DNA from: Artemia franciscana
Lineage: Eukaryota; Arthropoda; Branchiopoda; Anostraca; Artemiidae
DNA length: 64,000 bases
Direction of reading: 5' to 3'
Assembly: GCF_032884065.1 (NCBI RefSeq)
Contig: NC_088867.1
Coordinates: forward strand, 42,277,314 to 42,341,313
Shown: positions 12,220 through 24,900 of the stretch, piece after piece
Numbering within the stretch: the first letter of the stretch is position 1
How the letters are laid out: the number at the start of each line of letters is the position of its first letter
Translations under genes and position numbers: made by a program
Notes under the pieces: model-generated
Databases searched by the model: none
What the model saw: only the letters and a program-made list of their open reading frames with translations
What the model was told of the DNA's origin: nothing

Positions 12220-13600
12220 GGGAGGTATAGGGGGAGTTATAAATAGATATCCAAATTTTCTTAAGTCCTGGGAATATTTTTATTCTGTTTCTTTTTGTTG
12301 GAGCTAGCAGGGAGTGAGCAATAGTGGCCCTCCCATTGCAACATTTTTCTTTATATAAAATAAAAGATTATATTCACATGCCTACCAGCAAAGAGTTGGA
12401 GGAGGCAAGGCAGGCATCATGAGCCTTGCCAAAAATTTTTCTAGTGGAGGGAGGGGGGCTGGCAAGTGCTACCAGGAATTTTTTCAAAAATTTTAATTGG
12501 TAATATTTCTCTCTGGGGAGGGTTGATGCCAAAAATATAATTCTGTGATTTTGGCCCCCTCCCTTGGAACCTCTTTCTGTATGGTCAAAGTTAAGGGTTG
12601 TGTATATTCTCCCTTCTATATTTATTTGGTTAATTAAGAAAGTATTCCATACTGATTTAATTGTTATTTTTTTTTTAAGGATCTTGATAAATTTTTAGAT
12701 CAAACGTCTTTCTGAAAAAAGTACTTGAGTTTGACATTTTATTTTTTCATAAGCAGTGTCTAAATTTTCTGTAATCAATGGTTTTTATAGGGGATAATAG
12801 ATTCTGTCCCCACACTCCCCCCACGTAGTTAGGGCAAAATCCAATTTTGCCCTAATTGTGCAAAATACTATTTGTTTGGAACCTTCTGCCTGTAATGGGT
12901 TAAGTTGCATGGTGATGCAGAACACCGTCGTGGGAGGATCCCCTATAGGAGGACAACTGCGCCAGGGCGTAAGATTTAGATCTATAGCCAAAGACCTCTG
13001 CAAAGTGATGTCTCAACCCTTTCGAGGTATTTGCAAGTCAGGTGACCTTGCGGTCACTATTCTTACTTGAGGAATGGCACCCCTCGAGGAAATTATACCC
13101 TAGTAAATGACTTAGCATTTGCACAAGATTCTGTTTAATGGATAATTCTTCTGGAATAAGTCTATTTTGACGGGCGTTTTCGGGCAGAAAAACCTCTTCT
13201 TAGTTAACTGATCTACTATGGATTGCCTCCCGATAATACTATAATATTTGCAGACATGAACACATAATGCGTGAGAGGTAATAGGTTTGAGAAAATCTGT
13301 GCAGGATTTTAACTCTTGTTTATAGAAGAGCATCGCCAAGTTCTGAAAACCATGCTTTGGCTAAGATGAGCAAAGGATTCCAAAAAGCTTTCATTAATAT
13401 TGGAGGTCCCAGAGCCTTCTTGATGTCTGATTCTAATCCACCTTAGGCGCTTCGGTGGGACTTGAGAAGATATATTGATCGCCGTCTTGCACTGGTATCC
13501 GGTATCATTGCTTTTCCTGAGGCCAAAATAAGTTCAACTATTTAAAAACATGAGAAATTCAAACTTGGAATGTTATGATATTAAAAAATGACTACCGTAT
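12220..13600. other. no recognisable gene
   Basis: No ORF with a recognisable domain. The opposing ORFs at 12,785-13,003 (minus) and 12,858-13,070 (plus) overlap each other and look fortuitous. Confidence 0.4.
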
Positions 13601-13619
13601 CGGAAATATGACTGCCAAA

Positions 13620-15420
13620 TTCAGACGATTCGAACTAGATTGTATTAGGAGTTAAAGAAACTCATATTTCAGGGGTAGGAAGTATGAAATTAGGTGATAT
13701 AGAATTTGTTTACTCAGACAGGAAGGATAGGGTACATAGATGGAGAGTAGGGCTCATGATGAATAAGGGAGCTACTAAGTCTTGTTTGGGCTGGGAAGGT
13801 ATTAATAATAAAATATTGATTGCTCATTGTGTGACTAAAAAGTTTACGGTATCAGTTACAGTAGTACAAGCCCCTGTAGGAACGACTGACGGAGATACTA
13901 GTGGCTCTGGTGAATTTTACTTACAGTTACAGGAGGAAATAGAAAAGGTCCCAAGCATAAATATTGTGCTTTTAGTAGGATATTTTAACGCCCAGGTTGA
14001 TAGAAATAGGGATATATGGTATCCTAGTCCGCGTAAATTTGGTGTAGGGAAAGATAATAGTAATGGCTACAGACTTTTGCGATTTTGTAGGTATAACAAT
14101 CTAGTTATAACCAATACGGTGTTTGGTGATACAATGGCCTATAAGTCAACATGATATTCACGTGATGGCAAGACAGCAAACCATGTTAATTATGTTATTG
14201 TGAGTCAAAGACTGTCAGGGTCAATTCATATAGAGGATATATAGGTATATAGGAGTTAAATTATATAGGAGTTTTGATGTTAAAAGTAAAAATCATCATC
14301 TACTAGCATCTAGAGTTAATTTAAAGCTGAAATCTTGGAAGGGTAACTACCTCCCGGGAAGTTATGATTTTCGTAGACTCCAGGATGAAAATGCGACAGA
14401 AACTTTCCAGGAACATTTGAATACTAAAATTGAGAGTTTAAAATTTGATAATGCGGAGGATGGCTGAATAATTTTAGAAAAACAATTTCTGAAGTTGCTG
14501 ATGACGTCTTAGGAAGAAGGTTAGGACTGAAGCTACGAATATTAGTGAAAGTCCTTATGTTTAATGAAGAGGAAATGGGGCCTGTACGAGAATTATCTGA
14601 GTGATAGATCAGGTGAAAACAATTGCGATGTAAGGAAAGTGGAGAAAGCATTAAAATATGAACTAAGGAGGTGTTAAGTGGAGGTCATGGATAAAATTGC
14701 TGAGGATCTGAAAGATGCAGCTAGACGGCATAATAGTAAAATATTACACTGGAATGTTAATAAAGTGAGAGGCAGCAGTCAATCTGGACTTGTCCCAGTC
14801 AAAGATAGGCACGGGGTTACAATTAGTGATAAGGGAAAGGTTAAAGAGATGGATAGAACATTTTGAGAATATGCTAAACTGAGATAAAGTTGCAGGAAAA
14901 GATGTTGAGGAAAATGAAAAAAAATCTGATACTTTGGATGTGATGGACATTTGTTTTGTGAGGAAGAATTAGTGACAGTACTAAAAGGATTCAAATATAA
15001 TAAGGCTCCAGGTGCTGCTAGTGTGGTAAATGAGTTCCTTAAATATGTGAAGTTAGAAATAAGTTACTGAAGATTATGAACATGATTTTTGAAAAAGGGG
15101 AAGTACATAACAATTTTAGGAAAAACCTTTATTAACCACTGTATAAGAAAGGTGAGAAGAGTGAGTGTCGTATTTATCGAGGCATTAGTCTGGTCTCTGT
15201 AGTTAGCAAATTACTTAGTAATATGATACTTTTTATACTGAAAGATGCTATCGACAAAGATTTTAGACAAGAACAGTGCGGTCTTAGAAAAGGTAGAGGA
15301 TGTGTCGACCAAATTTTCGTCGTAAAACACCTTTGATCCTGAGTTTTATAGATTATGAGGAAGCGTTCAATTCTGTTGATAGGAGAATTCTGTTGATATC
15401 CTTACTTTCATCTCAGCATA
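13620..15420 (+). mobile_element. decayed RTE-like LINE fragment (endonuclease to early RT)
   Basis: Reading-frame pieces follow the order of a non-LTR retrotransposon ORF2. At 13,640-14,154 there is an apurinic-type endonuclease segment with a degenerate 'VGYFNAQVDRNRD' motif, where the family normally has G-D-F-N. Next comes 'ANHVNYVIV' (14,177-14,203, normally D-Y-V-I-V). After a frame change an 'NKAPGAAS'-like segment appears (about 15,000), then 'YRGISLVSVVSK' (about 15,175) and 'IDYEEAFNSVDRR' (about 15,350), which are early RT blocks. Several stops and frameshifts break it, and the YADD-containing part is missing. RTE-like placement is from motif style only. Confidence 0.75.
13684..14154 (+). 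pseudogene. LINE endonuclease-domain remnant (156 aa open)
   Basis: The longest open piece of the element above. It has 'WEGINNKILIAHCVTKK', 'SVTVVQAPVGTTDGD' and 'YNNLVITNTVF' segments typical of the endonuclease domain in RTE-like LINEs. The catalytic G-D-F-N motif reads V-G-Y-F-N, losing the acidic residue, so the protein would be inactive. It ends at an in-frame TGA where the family normally has a Trp (T-W-Y-S-R-D-G), which shows recent decay. Confidence 0.7.
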
Positions 15421-15424
15421 CGCC

Positions 15425-18400
15425 CTGACCTTTAAGTACGACTGATGAAGTACGATGATCCAAAACAAATTCTTATGAAAGTCCCTTCCTAAGACTTCAT
15501 TGTTCTTTATGAAGATTGGGATGCCAGAGTAAGACTGAAAGTTAACTTCAACTAGTTTGCAGTGGGCCTAAGAGTCTCTCGGTACAACGGTGATAGTCTT
15601 AATAGTCTTAGTCTAGATAAGAGTTTGGTCATCACCAATAGAATTGTTCTAGTAAAAGAAGGCCATTTGATTATTGGGTTCTTCAATGACAGAGATACCG
15701 AAGCCTAGTTAGACAGTTTACTTCTCAGCCAGGAATCTAAAGGCTCTCTGCTTGACTCTCGGTCATAATTTGGTGCCGAAACACGTTCCATGTCTGGCTC
15801 AATTCACAACCTGATAAACAATAGAGTTCATCTTCATTTATCCATAAAGCATGAAGACGTGTCCCCCCTAAGAGTCTTTACGGATTCAGGTAACCGTGAA
15901 ATTAAGGCTATGTTCCACATCACTTTGTGAAAAGGGTTCAGCACCATGTCCACCGTGAATTGCCAGGAAAGGTCTGAGAGTAAAAGTAAATATAGAGTAA
16001 GTATTATAGAGTAAAAGTGGTAGAAGTTTGTTGCAACAATGCACACAAAAGAAGTCTTGGGGCCACCAAAGCCAAGAAATTATGAACTTTGAGGACAAAT
16101 GTCGAGTGAAAAGCAGGAGATACAAAATCTTTCAGAATAAGACTGACCAAACTAAAGGACAGAAATGGTAGAGTTCATGGAAGCTGCGTCTAAGGCACAA
16201 TCAACTATAAGCTCTCAAATTGCTAAAGCCGGCTATTGGGAAGAAACAATACATGGCTGGCACCATCCATCTAAGGACGGGCAGATCATGGCAGAACTGT
16301 GTGAAAGAGTATCAAGATATAAGAGATATTTTGATGAGCTCTGGAATTGATCACACCATCCATATGGGTTCGTCAAGAGCCCAATGAAGTTTATATTGTT
16401 TACCAATTTAAGTTTTCCCTAAAAATAATATTATCAAAAAATTCGAAAACTTTAAACTTTGCTTTACTGTATAACCTAATTTATTATAATTTTTCGTACA
16501 TTAGAATGCAATCTAAGTGCATGGAGTCTCACAGAAACTTTGGACTTGTTTTTGAAGGTCCTAGTACAACACAAAATAGAAAGACTTCCACCAAAACCGA
16601 AATCAAAACACAGATTTTGTGATCCTACAATAAGCAATGTTATCCAAAATATCCTAACGACCCGAGCATTGCCTACTACAACGCATGTTATAAAGATATG
16701 CGGGGAAGCATAACAAACGTGTAAACGTGAAATACCGTTTTGAGAGGGCTTTTCCAGAACAGAGGCTGGGGAAAGTAATAGTTCAGGTATCAGTCACATC
16801 ATGCGAAGTTCTTAAACAACTACACGCTGAATCTTTTTCAACGCAACTCTGAAGTCAACAACATTGATCGTGACAGAATATATTGCGATAAAGAACATTG
16901 ATAGTCATAATCTGGTGCCTAAATTATCATTTCTAAACAGCTCTGTGTGGAAAGACCTGATTTGAATTTGTATCAAAACAAGTGGAATTCTCCGTATTGT
17001 TTTAGCATGAGCTGAAAGGAATATACTAGTGACTGAGTTAAATAAACGCAGTATTTGTTGTTCATGGTTGGATCGACTAACAACTGTAATCAGAAATTTT
17101 GATACTTGTTGCTAAAACCTAGATGACAAGCCATTCCGTTTGTAAGGACTGTTTCTCACTTCTCCCCGTCGTTGATACTACTGCGGAAGGACAGAGGAGA
17201 CTTATTCTCATAATCAGTTAAATCTGGGCGTGCAATGGCAGAATTTGATTGGAATTGGTTCGATCGCCCAAATATTAATATCGACCAGCAAAAGGGACTA
17301 GGCCTAATTATAAAAAAAGGAGTCCTTGATTTATTTACACTGAGCTGTACTAGTCATTTTTTAGAATTGTACTCTATGTATGCAGCCAAAGAAAAACGCT
17401 TGACGGCCTATATGTTTTTTGGCCAAATAGCCCAAAAGGAGTTGATGTTCTGAAACACATCAGGACTTTTATTGTATTAAAAGCAACAAATTGCAGCAGG
17501 TTAAGAGCACGGGATGGTTGTCCAAGCCTCAATTCAGATAACTGTGGAGTAGTGGGGTTTTTTATTGCAATTTTTCACAGAGCACTGTGAAGGGGACTTA
17601 GATAGGGACAGAACAACGAGAGAAAAGGCCTAAAAGAGAAAACAATTTTTGTGTAATACTTGTATAAAGGCGTATTTGAAATTTCTGGCGTTTATGCTTC
17701 AGAAACTGAATATCCCGAACAAACAGTTTCAGTCTGCGTTGACCAAAATCTATCCTCCAATCGAAAACTGTTAGCAGACCTTTTTGACCCATTTGAAATG
17801 ATTCATTGAGTTGAAGACGACTTAAGCTATTGTAATCCCTTTAAAGTTGAGCTGACCTCGTCAAACTGAGTTGCTAGAGAAATTTGAAGTTTGGGGTAAA
17901 TATAATGTGCTATTTAGTAGCCAATATTTACTGTGGTCTGTTAGCTGCAGCTACAACAGGTTAAAAAAATTGTTCAGATTGTTTAGTTGAGCTCTGCTCT
18001 CAATCGTCAAAATTTAAAAAGTCTATAACCGGAAGAAGCATCGTCTGGTAAATTTTATCATGTGTGCCTTTTTGTAATTGATGTTAGTCTTTCGGTGACT
18101 GAGCAGGTGCTGCAAACATATGCTTCTAATGGCCCACTCATAGGCATGGAAAAATTGATGAAAAAAACTGATCGGTACGAGGGTAAAAGTTATTTGCAAA
18201 ATATTTCTAAAAAGCACAGATAAATTGCACTTATTAGCACCGACTGTCTTAGCCAAGTCTATTTCTTGCCAAGTGTCTTGCTTTTTTGAGTTAGTTTCAT
18301 AAAAAACATTACTTGTGTTGAATAAAAACATGACGGTTATGAATCTAAAAAACCCAAATCTCCAAATTTTACGTTCTTTAGAGTTGACATTCTTTCCATT

Positions 18401-18740
18401 TTCAAAAATTCTTGCTCCTTTTTCCTCGACAATACACGAAACCCAATCGGCAACGTTGAGAAAATACAAAACATCCTATCCCCAAAACCGATCGGTACTA
18501 TTGGAAAAAACATCGTTTTTGAGCTTTTTCTTATGCCTCTGAACTGGTTATAGTCTGAAGCAATTCTATGTATATGATTTAGCTTTCCAGATATTTTAGT
18601 ATGGATGCCAAAATTTTAAGCAAGTCGCATTATTTATGTAAAATAGCACGGATTGTCGCACTTCTTAGGTAATTAATGCACTTTTTCGGCTCTCATTGCC
18701 ACATGCCGGTAATGTTTTAAAAATTAACACTGATCTTTAT
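15425..18740. other. no confidently identified gene
   Basis: A 61-aa ORF (16,165-16,350, plus), a 91-aa ORF (16,347-16,622, plus), a 72-aa ORF (17,235-17,453, plus) and a 148-aa ORF (18,023-18,469, minus) are present, but I recognise no domain in any. The minus-strand 148-aa ORF is unusually long for this AT content and lies 370 bp upstream of the eIF3f start in the divergent orientation, so it deserves an RNA check. Its neighbouring frames look equally plausible, which argues against coding. Confidence 0.35.
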
Positions 18741-18750
18741 TTCTTTTTGC
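18739..18750 (+). promoter_or_regulatory. candidate polypyrimidine (TCT-type) initiator of eIF3f
   Basis: A pyrimidine run with a C followed by five T (C at 18,743) lies about 100 bp upstream of the eIF3f ATG. In Drosophila, many translation-machinery genes start at a TCT polypyrimidine initiator. Assigning it here is inference; no TATA box was identified and the true 5' end is unknown. Confidence 0.2.
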
Positions 18751-18842
18751 TGAAGAAACTGAAATAAGTGTTAGTCATACCTGCTGGTTTTTACCTATTA
18801 ACACAAAATTTTTATTACTTGATCGAAGAAAATCCTAACAAC

Positions 18843-18951
18843 ATGGCATTATACTACAAAGTTAAAGTACATCCTGTTGTTTTAATGCAAATTGTTGACT
18901 CATATGAAAGAAGAGCCTTGGACAACCAAAGGATTATTGGAACACTGCTAG
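18843..18951 (+). CDS. eIF3f: eIF3f exon 1 (coding part)
   Basis: Encodes residues 1-36 and the first base of a Gly codon, starting MALYYKVKV and ending at 'IIGTLL' followed by the donor GTAGGC. It contains the first strand and helix of the MPN fold. The intron that follows is 12.8 kb, the longest in the gene. Confidence 0.92.
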
Positions 18952-21900
18952 GTAGGCCTAGGCTAGCCTCCACAGACTAGACCAGTAATTTCCTTTGTCT
19001 AGACTAGGTTTTTAGGCAGTGAAATCTTATATCAGAGATTTTCTGTTGGTACTTATTTAAGTTCATGCCTACTCAGGAGGAAACACTATATCCTACAATT
19101 CTAAAAACAACTTTAAAAGCTATAGGCCTAAAAACTTACTTATACTAGACCATATGGTCCATAGAAGTACTTCACTTTAATTTGTTGCAAGAGAGAGAAG
19201 ATATTAGGGCTCTGAGGATTAGGCCAAATTTTAATTAGCCCTGATCAGTTTGAATTTTCCTGTAATCAGGGAAATCATTATTTTAATAAACTTTTCTCAT
19301 CTGTTTTCACACAACCTCACAGTGAAACTCCTATTGATCCTAATTTTTCTACCAATTTCACAATAGATTTTGATGATTCTGACTTTGATGATCAACAAGT
19401 TTTTGAGGTCTTGAAGCATCTTGACACAAATAAATCACCAGACACTCATGTATTTTCAAACCTTATGATCCAAGAGCTTGCAACAGTACTCACTGAACCA
19501 CTGACATATTTGTATAGTCTGGTGTCTGGTACTTGCCCTTTGGCATGGAAAAAAGCAATAAATAAACCCCTGTATAAAAGTGGCACAAAAACGCAATTTA
19601 AAAACTATAGACCAATATCAAACACTTCAATTTTTTCCAGAGTTATGGAAAACTAAATGTCAAGAGAATACAAAATTATTCTGAATCAAACCTTCTTTGG
19701 TATCCATCTCAACACAGTTTCCATAAAAAATGTTCATGTAATACATAGCTTTTGGAAGTAATTACTGACTTCCATAGGATGGCAGATGAAGGTCTTGGGT
19801 TTGATTGCATCTATATAGATTTTTCTAAGGCATTTGATAAAATTTCCATTCTGCTTTACTTCAAAAGTGTGAGGTATATCACCTTAGTGCCAGAACATTG
19901 AATTGGATTGGTGATTATCTAACAGGTAGGATACAGAAAGTGATTGTAGGTGATGCTTTGTCCTCTGCTGAGATAGTTTTAAGTGGCATTCCACAAGGTA
20001 GTTGCCTTGGTCTAGTACTTTTCTGCCTTTTCATCAATGACTTGCCTCTTGTTGTCCACCATTCCACAATTAAAATGTTTGCAGATGATGTAAAACTCTA
20101 CTGCTCCTTGACAAATTCAGATGAAGCTTCATTGCTTCAAAAAGACTTGGATGCAGTGCACAATTGGTGTAATGCTAACTCCATGTTTGTCAACAAAAAT
20201 AAGTATAGGGTCATCCATTACTTCAGCAAAGTAGAACAAAGTTACCAATACCATATTGCTGGACATTCAATCTTACCTGTTGAAAATGTCTGTGCCCTTG
20301 GTGTTCATTTTGATTCTAGTCTTAGGTTTGCCAGGCATGTCTCTGAAGTAACTTGTAAGGCAAACTATCAGCTATTATGTCTTAGATGGAATTTCTGTAA
20401 GTTTAATCTCTGTTCATTCATTGCCATTTATAAATTAACAGTTTGACTGATACTCAAATACAATTTGTCAGTATGGTATCCATTGAATAAAAATGACAGA
20501 GCAAGGGTTGAAAAAAAACAGCAAAGAGCAACTAAGCTTGTACCTTATTTGAAACATTTGTTGTATGAAAATAGACTGCACAGGCTAGGATTGTCAAGTC
20601 TTCAATTCTGAAGGGATAGGGCAGACATTATTAACACATTCCGTATAATCAAAGGCATTGATAATATAAGTACATCACAGTTCTTCACATTTAATGACAC
20701 TAACAGGGCCCATTATCACCCATATAAATTGTACCCCTCACTTTCAAAAAGGAAAATAGGCCAACGTTCATTTTACAGCAGGGTGTGGAAGCCATGGAAT
20801 GACCTTCCACCTAAAACATTTCTCACAGATGACATAAACAGATTCAAAACAAAACTAGCAGAAACAAATTTTCAAAGTAAATCATTTTAAATAATTTATA
20901 GTATTATTTGTCAGCGTTTGTTGTAGTCGTTATTTTCATTGATTTGTATGTGTGTATTATGTTGTCAGTATTGTCATAACTTCTATTTATTATGTTTATT
21001 GCAACAAGCTTGAAAGCTTACCATATTTGGTATTAATAAATAAAAAATAAATTTTATTTTTTCAGATTTGTTTTGATTTACAGGGCATTGGGTAAAGAGA
21101 TAGGGACCTCAAAGAAAGACTAAGGCTCTAAAAAAAGTTTTAGTCTTACATTGATTTATGATACCCATAATAGGGTAAAGCAACCAGTACTGGGACACAG
21201 ACCTATTCTGGGACAGAAGACTTTGATTGGATTGCAACAAGTCCAATACTGGGACAAAAGACTTTAATCTTGGACACCTATCTATACATTTTTCTGGGTT
21301 GCTTCCAAAAAACCCGTTTAGACATTCTTTGCTGATATCTATGACTCAGGCTCTTTGTTTTGTTATTAGACAGTTTAATGTCTTGAAATTTGTTAGGTAA
21401 AATTCTAGTTAATTGACTTCTTGCTATCTCAGAAAGGGTTTAGCTTAGGAAAATGAAACTTTCAGGGATGAATCTACAGACTAGAGTATGTCCCAGGAAG
21501 GTATTTTGAAGTAACTACCTCCACTCCTTCTCCTTCTAGAGGTCCCTGACTTTTGATGACCTTTGAAAATATGTGTGTTATAAAAGTTTAACCTTACAAA
21601 ATAGATCTTCTGCTTAATTGAAGTACAACAAAATTGTTTTCAGCTTCATAACTTTGCTCAATTTCATTTTATAAGGTTTTAAAGAAATGCAAATACATTT
21701 CCTAAGTTTTGAAAAAAGACCATTAATACAGCTGAAAATTCTACTCAAATAACAGAGATTGCATTTACAGAACCAAAGGCAGAGAAAAAAGCAACTAGTT
21801 ACTGAAAATTAAGGTAAAATGTTGTTTTGTCAAAATTTCAATAGGCATAGACCTGTCATGTAGGCAAATTTCAGGGCCCTACAGAGGGAGAAGGAGTAGA

Positions 21901-24900
21901 GATGGGTACTTTAAAATACCCTCCGAGACATACTTTAGCCTGTAGACACATCTCTGAAAGTCTAATTTTTCCTAACCTAAACCCTTTCTGAGATAGCAAA
22001 AAGTCAATTCTCTAGAATTTTACCTTGTGTATTATTGTGTAATATCTTGGTCAATAAGAGAAACATATGTCCCAGTATTAGCTGAACTGATAGCTATTGC
22101 TAAATTTGAAAATAGGTAGAACTGTATTAGCAAAACTATTCAAATTAATGACCAACTTGTTCAGAAAACAGAGGCAATTCTAACTGTGAAAAAATCAAGT
22201 TTCTAGGTGGTATAATAGAGTAGTTATAGTAGATTAAATGTCAAAAAGTATGAAGAGTGAACAAAGTGTCCTAGTCCCAGTAACCAAATTTAATGCTATC
22301 TCTGAACAGTTAGTGGTATGCTAAATTTGGGGTAGTTTATATTAGGCCTACTGATCTAGATATAGGGTAAGGTGAACATACCAATTTATGCCTTTTTCAT
22401 TCTCTTTCTAAATATAGCAATTTCTGTATTTCTTCAAAGTTTCATTGTTTGTGTAGGCTCACCCTCTTCACCCAAAACTTCAATAATCAAAGGTCCTCCA
22501 CAGGGTGCAGTCCTGAGCTGCGTCCTCTTTTCTCTATTTCTCTGGGACATGAACCTCCCAAACACCAATTTACAGTATGCTGATGATCTGGTATTATGGG
22601 CAACTGGCAACTCCTTCAAGATTGCACATTAAATGTTGCAAAAAGCACTTTTCCAATTTGAAAAGTTTTCTCAAAATTCTGATTTGCCTATTGCACCCAC
22701 CAAGTCCAAAATAATCCAATTCCACCATAAGCAAAATAATCTTAATGCAAGGCTAACTCTGAATAGAATAATTATTCCAGAGGACAATCAAATTAATTAT
22801 CTGCGTCTCATACTTGACCAAAAACTTAATTTCCACCTTCACATCATAAACACAATAAAAAAATGTTATAGGAAAATAAGGATAATAAAAAGACTATTAA
22901 CCACACCTTGGGGCTGTAATGAGAAAACATCACTCTAATTTTATAAATCACATGTAAGACCCCATATCCCTTTACCAATTTTTGCCTTTTTTCATTCTCT
23001 TTCTAAATATAGCGATTTCTCTACTTTTACTAAACTCAATTTTAAACCCATTACAGGCCCTAAAATATAACTTTATTTTTGGCTAAGGATATAAAAGATA
23101 CAAAACAATGATTCTTCCTTTATTAAATGTAGATTATTTGTAGTTAGTATATTTCAACTGCTGCACTGCTAAAATTTAACCCCCCCCCCCCCTCTTGTGG
23201 AAATATAGGCTAAAGACTATGTGTTATCTGGTTATTGATTTTGTCACAGTTGATCCAATTTACAGGTAAACCAGTTTGAACAAGAGTGATGTTAACATCT
23301 GTTTATATGTGTTATCTAAAAGAAAAGAAAAAGTTAGGCAACCCTCAAATCTTTGAGGGTCTGTAAAAGGTCAAAAATTGAATTTCCAAGTAAAACAATT
23401 ATTATATATAGAAAAAACATAAAAAGGGAACAAGTTGTATGTTGACCTTATTTGTAGGACAGTAATATAAACTACCCCAAATTTATCCAATTAGCAATCC
23501 ACTATGCCAAACAGGCTTGAGAAGGGAGAACTATTTGAAAAAAAATTAAATACATTGATTTGTTAAACCCTATCCAAGCTAAAAATTATATTTCCCTAAT
23601 GGAAGTATAACTTTTGTAGTAAATGAATAAAACCAAGGGGACCTTAATGAGGATAATAAATTTGGGGCAAATGTGGTTATGTTGACTGTTAGCATAAGTT
23701 TTTTTGTATGCTATAAAATCTTAGGCCATATTGACATCTCAGTTAAACTTTTACATCCATAGAACCTCATTTAAGACTAAAAATTAAGGAAAGTAATACC
23801 TCCAGCCTGTCATCAATGTGTTGCTGCTCTTACACCTACCAGCTAATGCTGAATACAACTGTAAAGAAATATATTCAGCTTCCTGCAACACAATAATATC
23901 TGCAGCTAGATTAGAAAAATCAAGAGGATACTGTTATGGATTCCAGAAGGCTTGAGATTTCAAGAAGAATAATACAATTGTATTCATTGGTAATACACTT
24001 TTTTTAAAACTTTTTAAAATAAATTGGCTTGAAATGGGTTTGTTTAAAAAAGGAAAGATTTGCTGCAAAATATGACATAAAAAAATTCTTCTAATGAAAT
24101 GGGAATCTGAAAAATTCTTCAGATTACACAGCCATGGCTGTCCCAGGAGGCTGTAGACATCATAACACTCCAAAGGCAGTTGAGACTGTTGAGGAGACCT
24201 AGCAATATCCTCATAGCATCAGGAATAAACTGATACACAGAGTCATTTGATTCAAAGGAAATCAGCTGCAATAAACTGTTATGAAGGAAAATACTAGAGC
24301 AGTGCACAGATGCTTGCATGAACTCACTGGCCAGTATACTCAACCAATAAAAAAGAGGAAAAGTGGCATTATCTGCAGATGGGGTGCTGTTTGAGGACAT
24401 AGTGTCCAACCTTTCATGTTTGACTAAACAGTTTTTGTTTTTACTGAACACAAGCACTCTCTCCCCATCTGTTGCAACTCCTGCCAACTCCTGACCTGTT
24501 ATTCATAATGATCATGCTAATATTGACATTTAACCACTTTTGGTGGTGAAAAGTTTAAATGCAGTGAAAAACTAGAAAAACTCTAAAGATCCTGGCATCT
24601 GTGGAGCTGCTGAAAAGGGTGGTGCACTATTCCATTATGGCTCCAAATGCTATTCACATGGGTGATCCTACTACTGTGGAGGAGTGCTCTAACTTAATAA
24701 AGATAATATTTCTCTTGGGACCAGACAAGCTCTTTTTTATGGCACTGTTGCATCAATGTTTTGCACATGCAGTGTAGAGCAGGTTTGTTTCATGCTTGGT
24801 CAATCTATGACTGAACAGATATTCACAGTAAAGCAAATTATTAAGAAGATGAATGAGTTTTGCCAACAGGCTTTCATTGCTTTTGTTGATTTCAAGGCAG

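Noticed and set aside
18023-18469. 148-aa minus-strand ORF as a divergent gene sharing a promoter with eIF3f
   Set aside because: No recognisable domain, and an overlapping minus-strand frame looks equally protein-like. Kept only as a region note.
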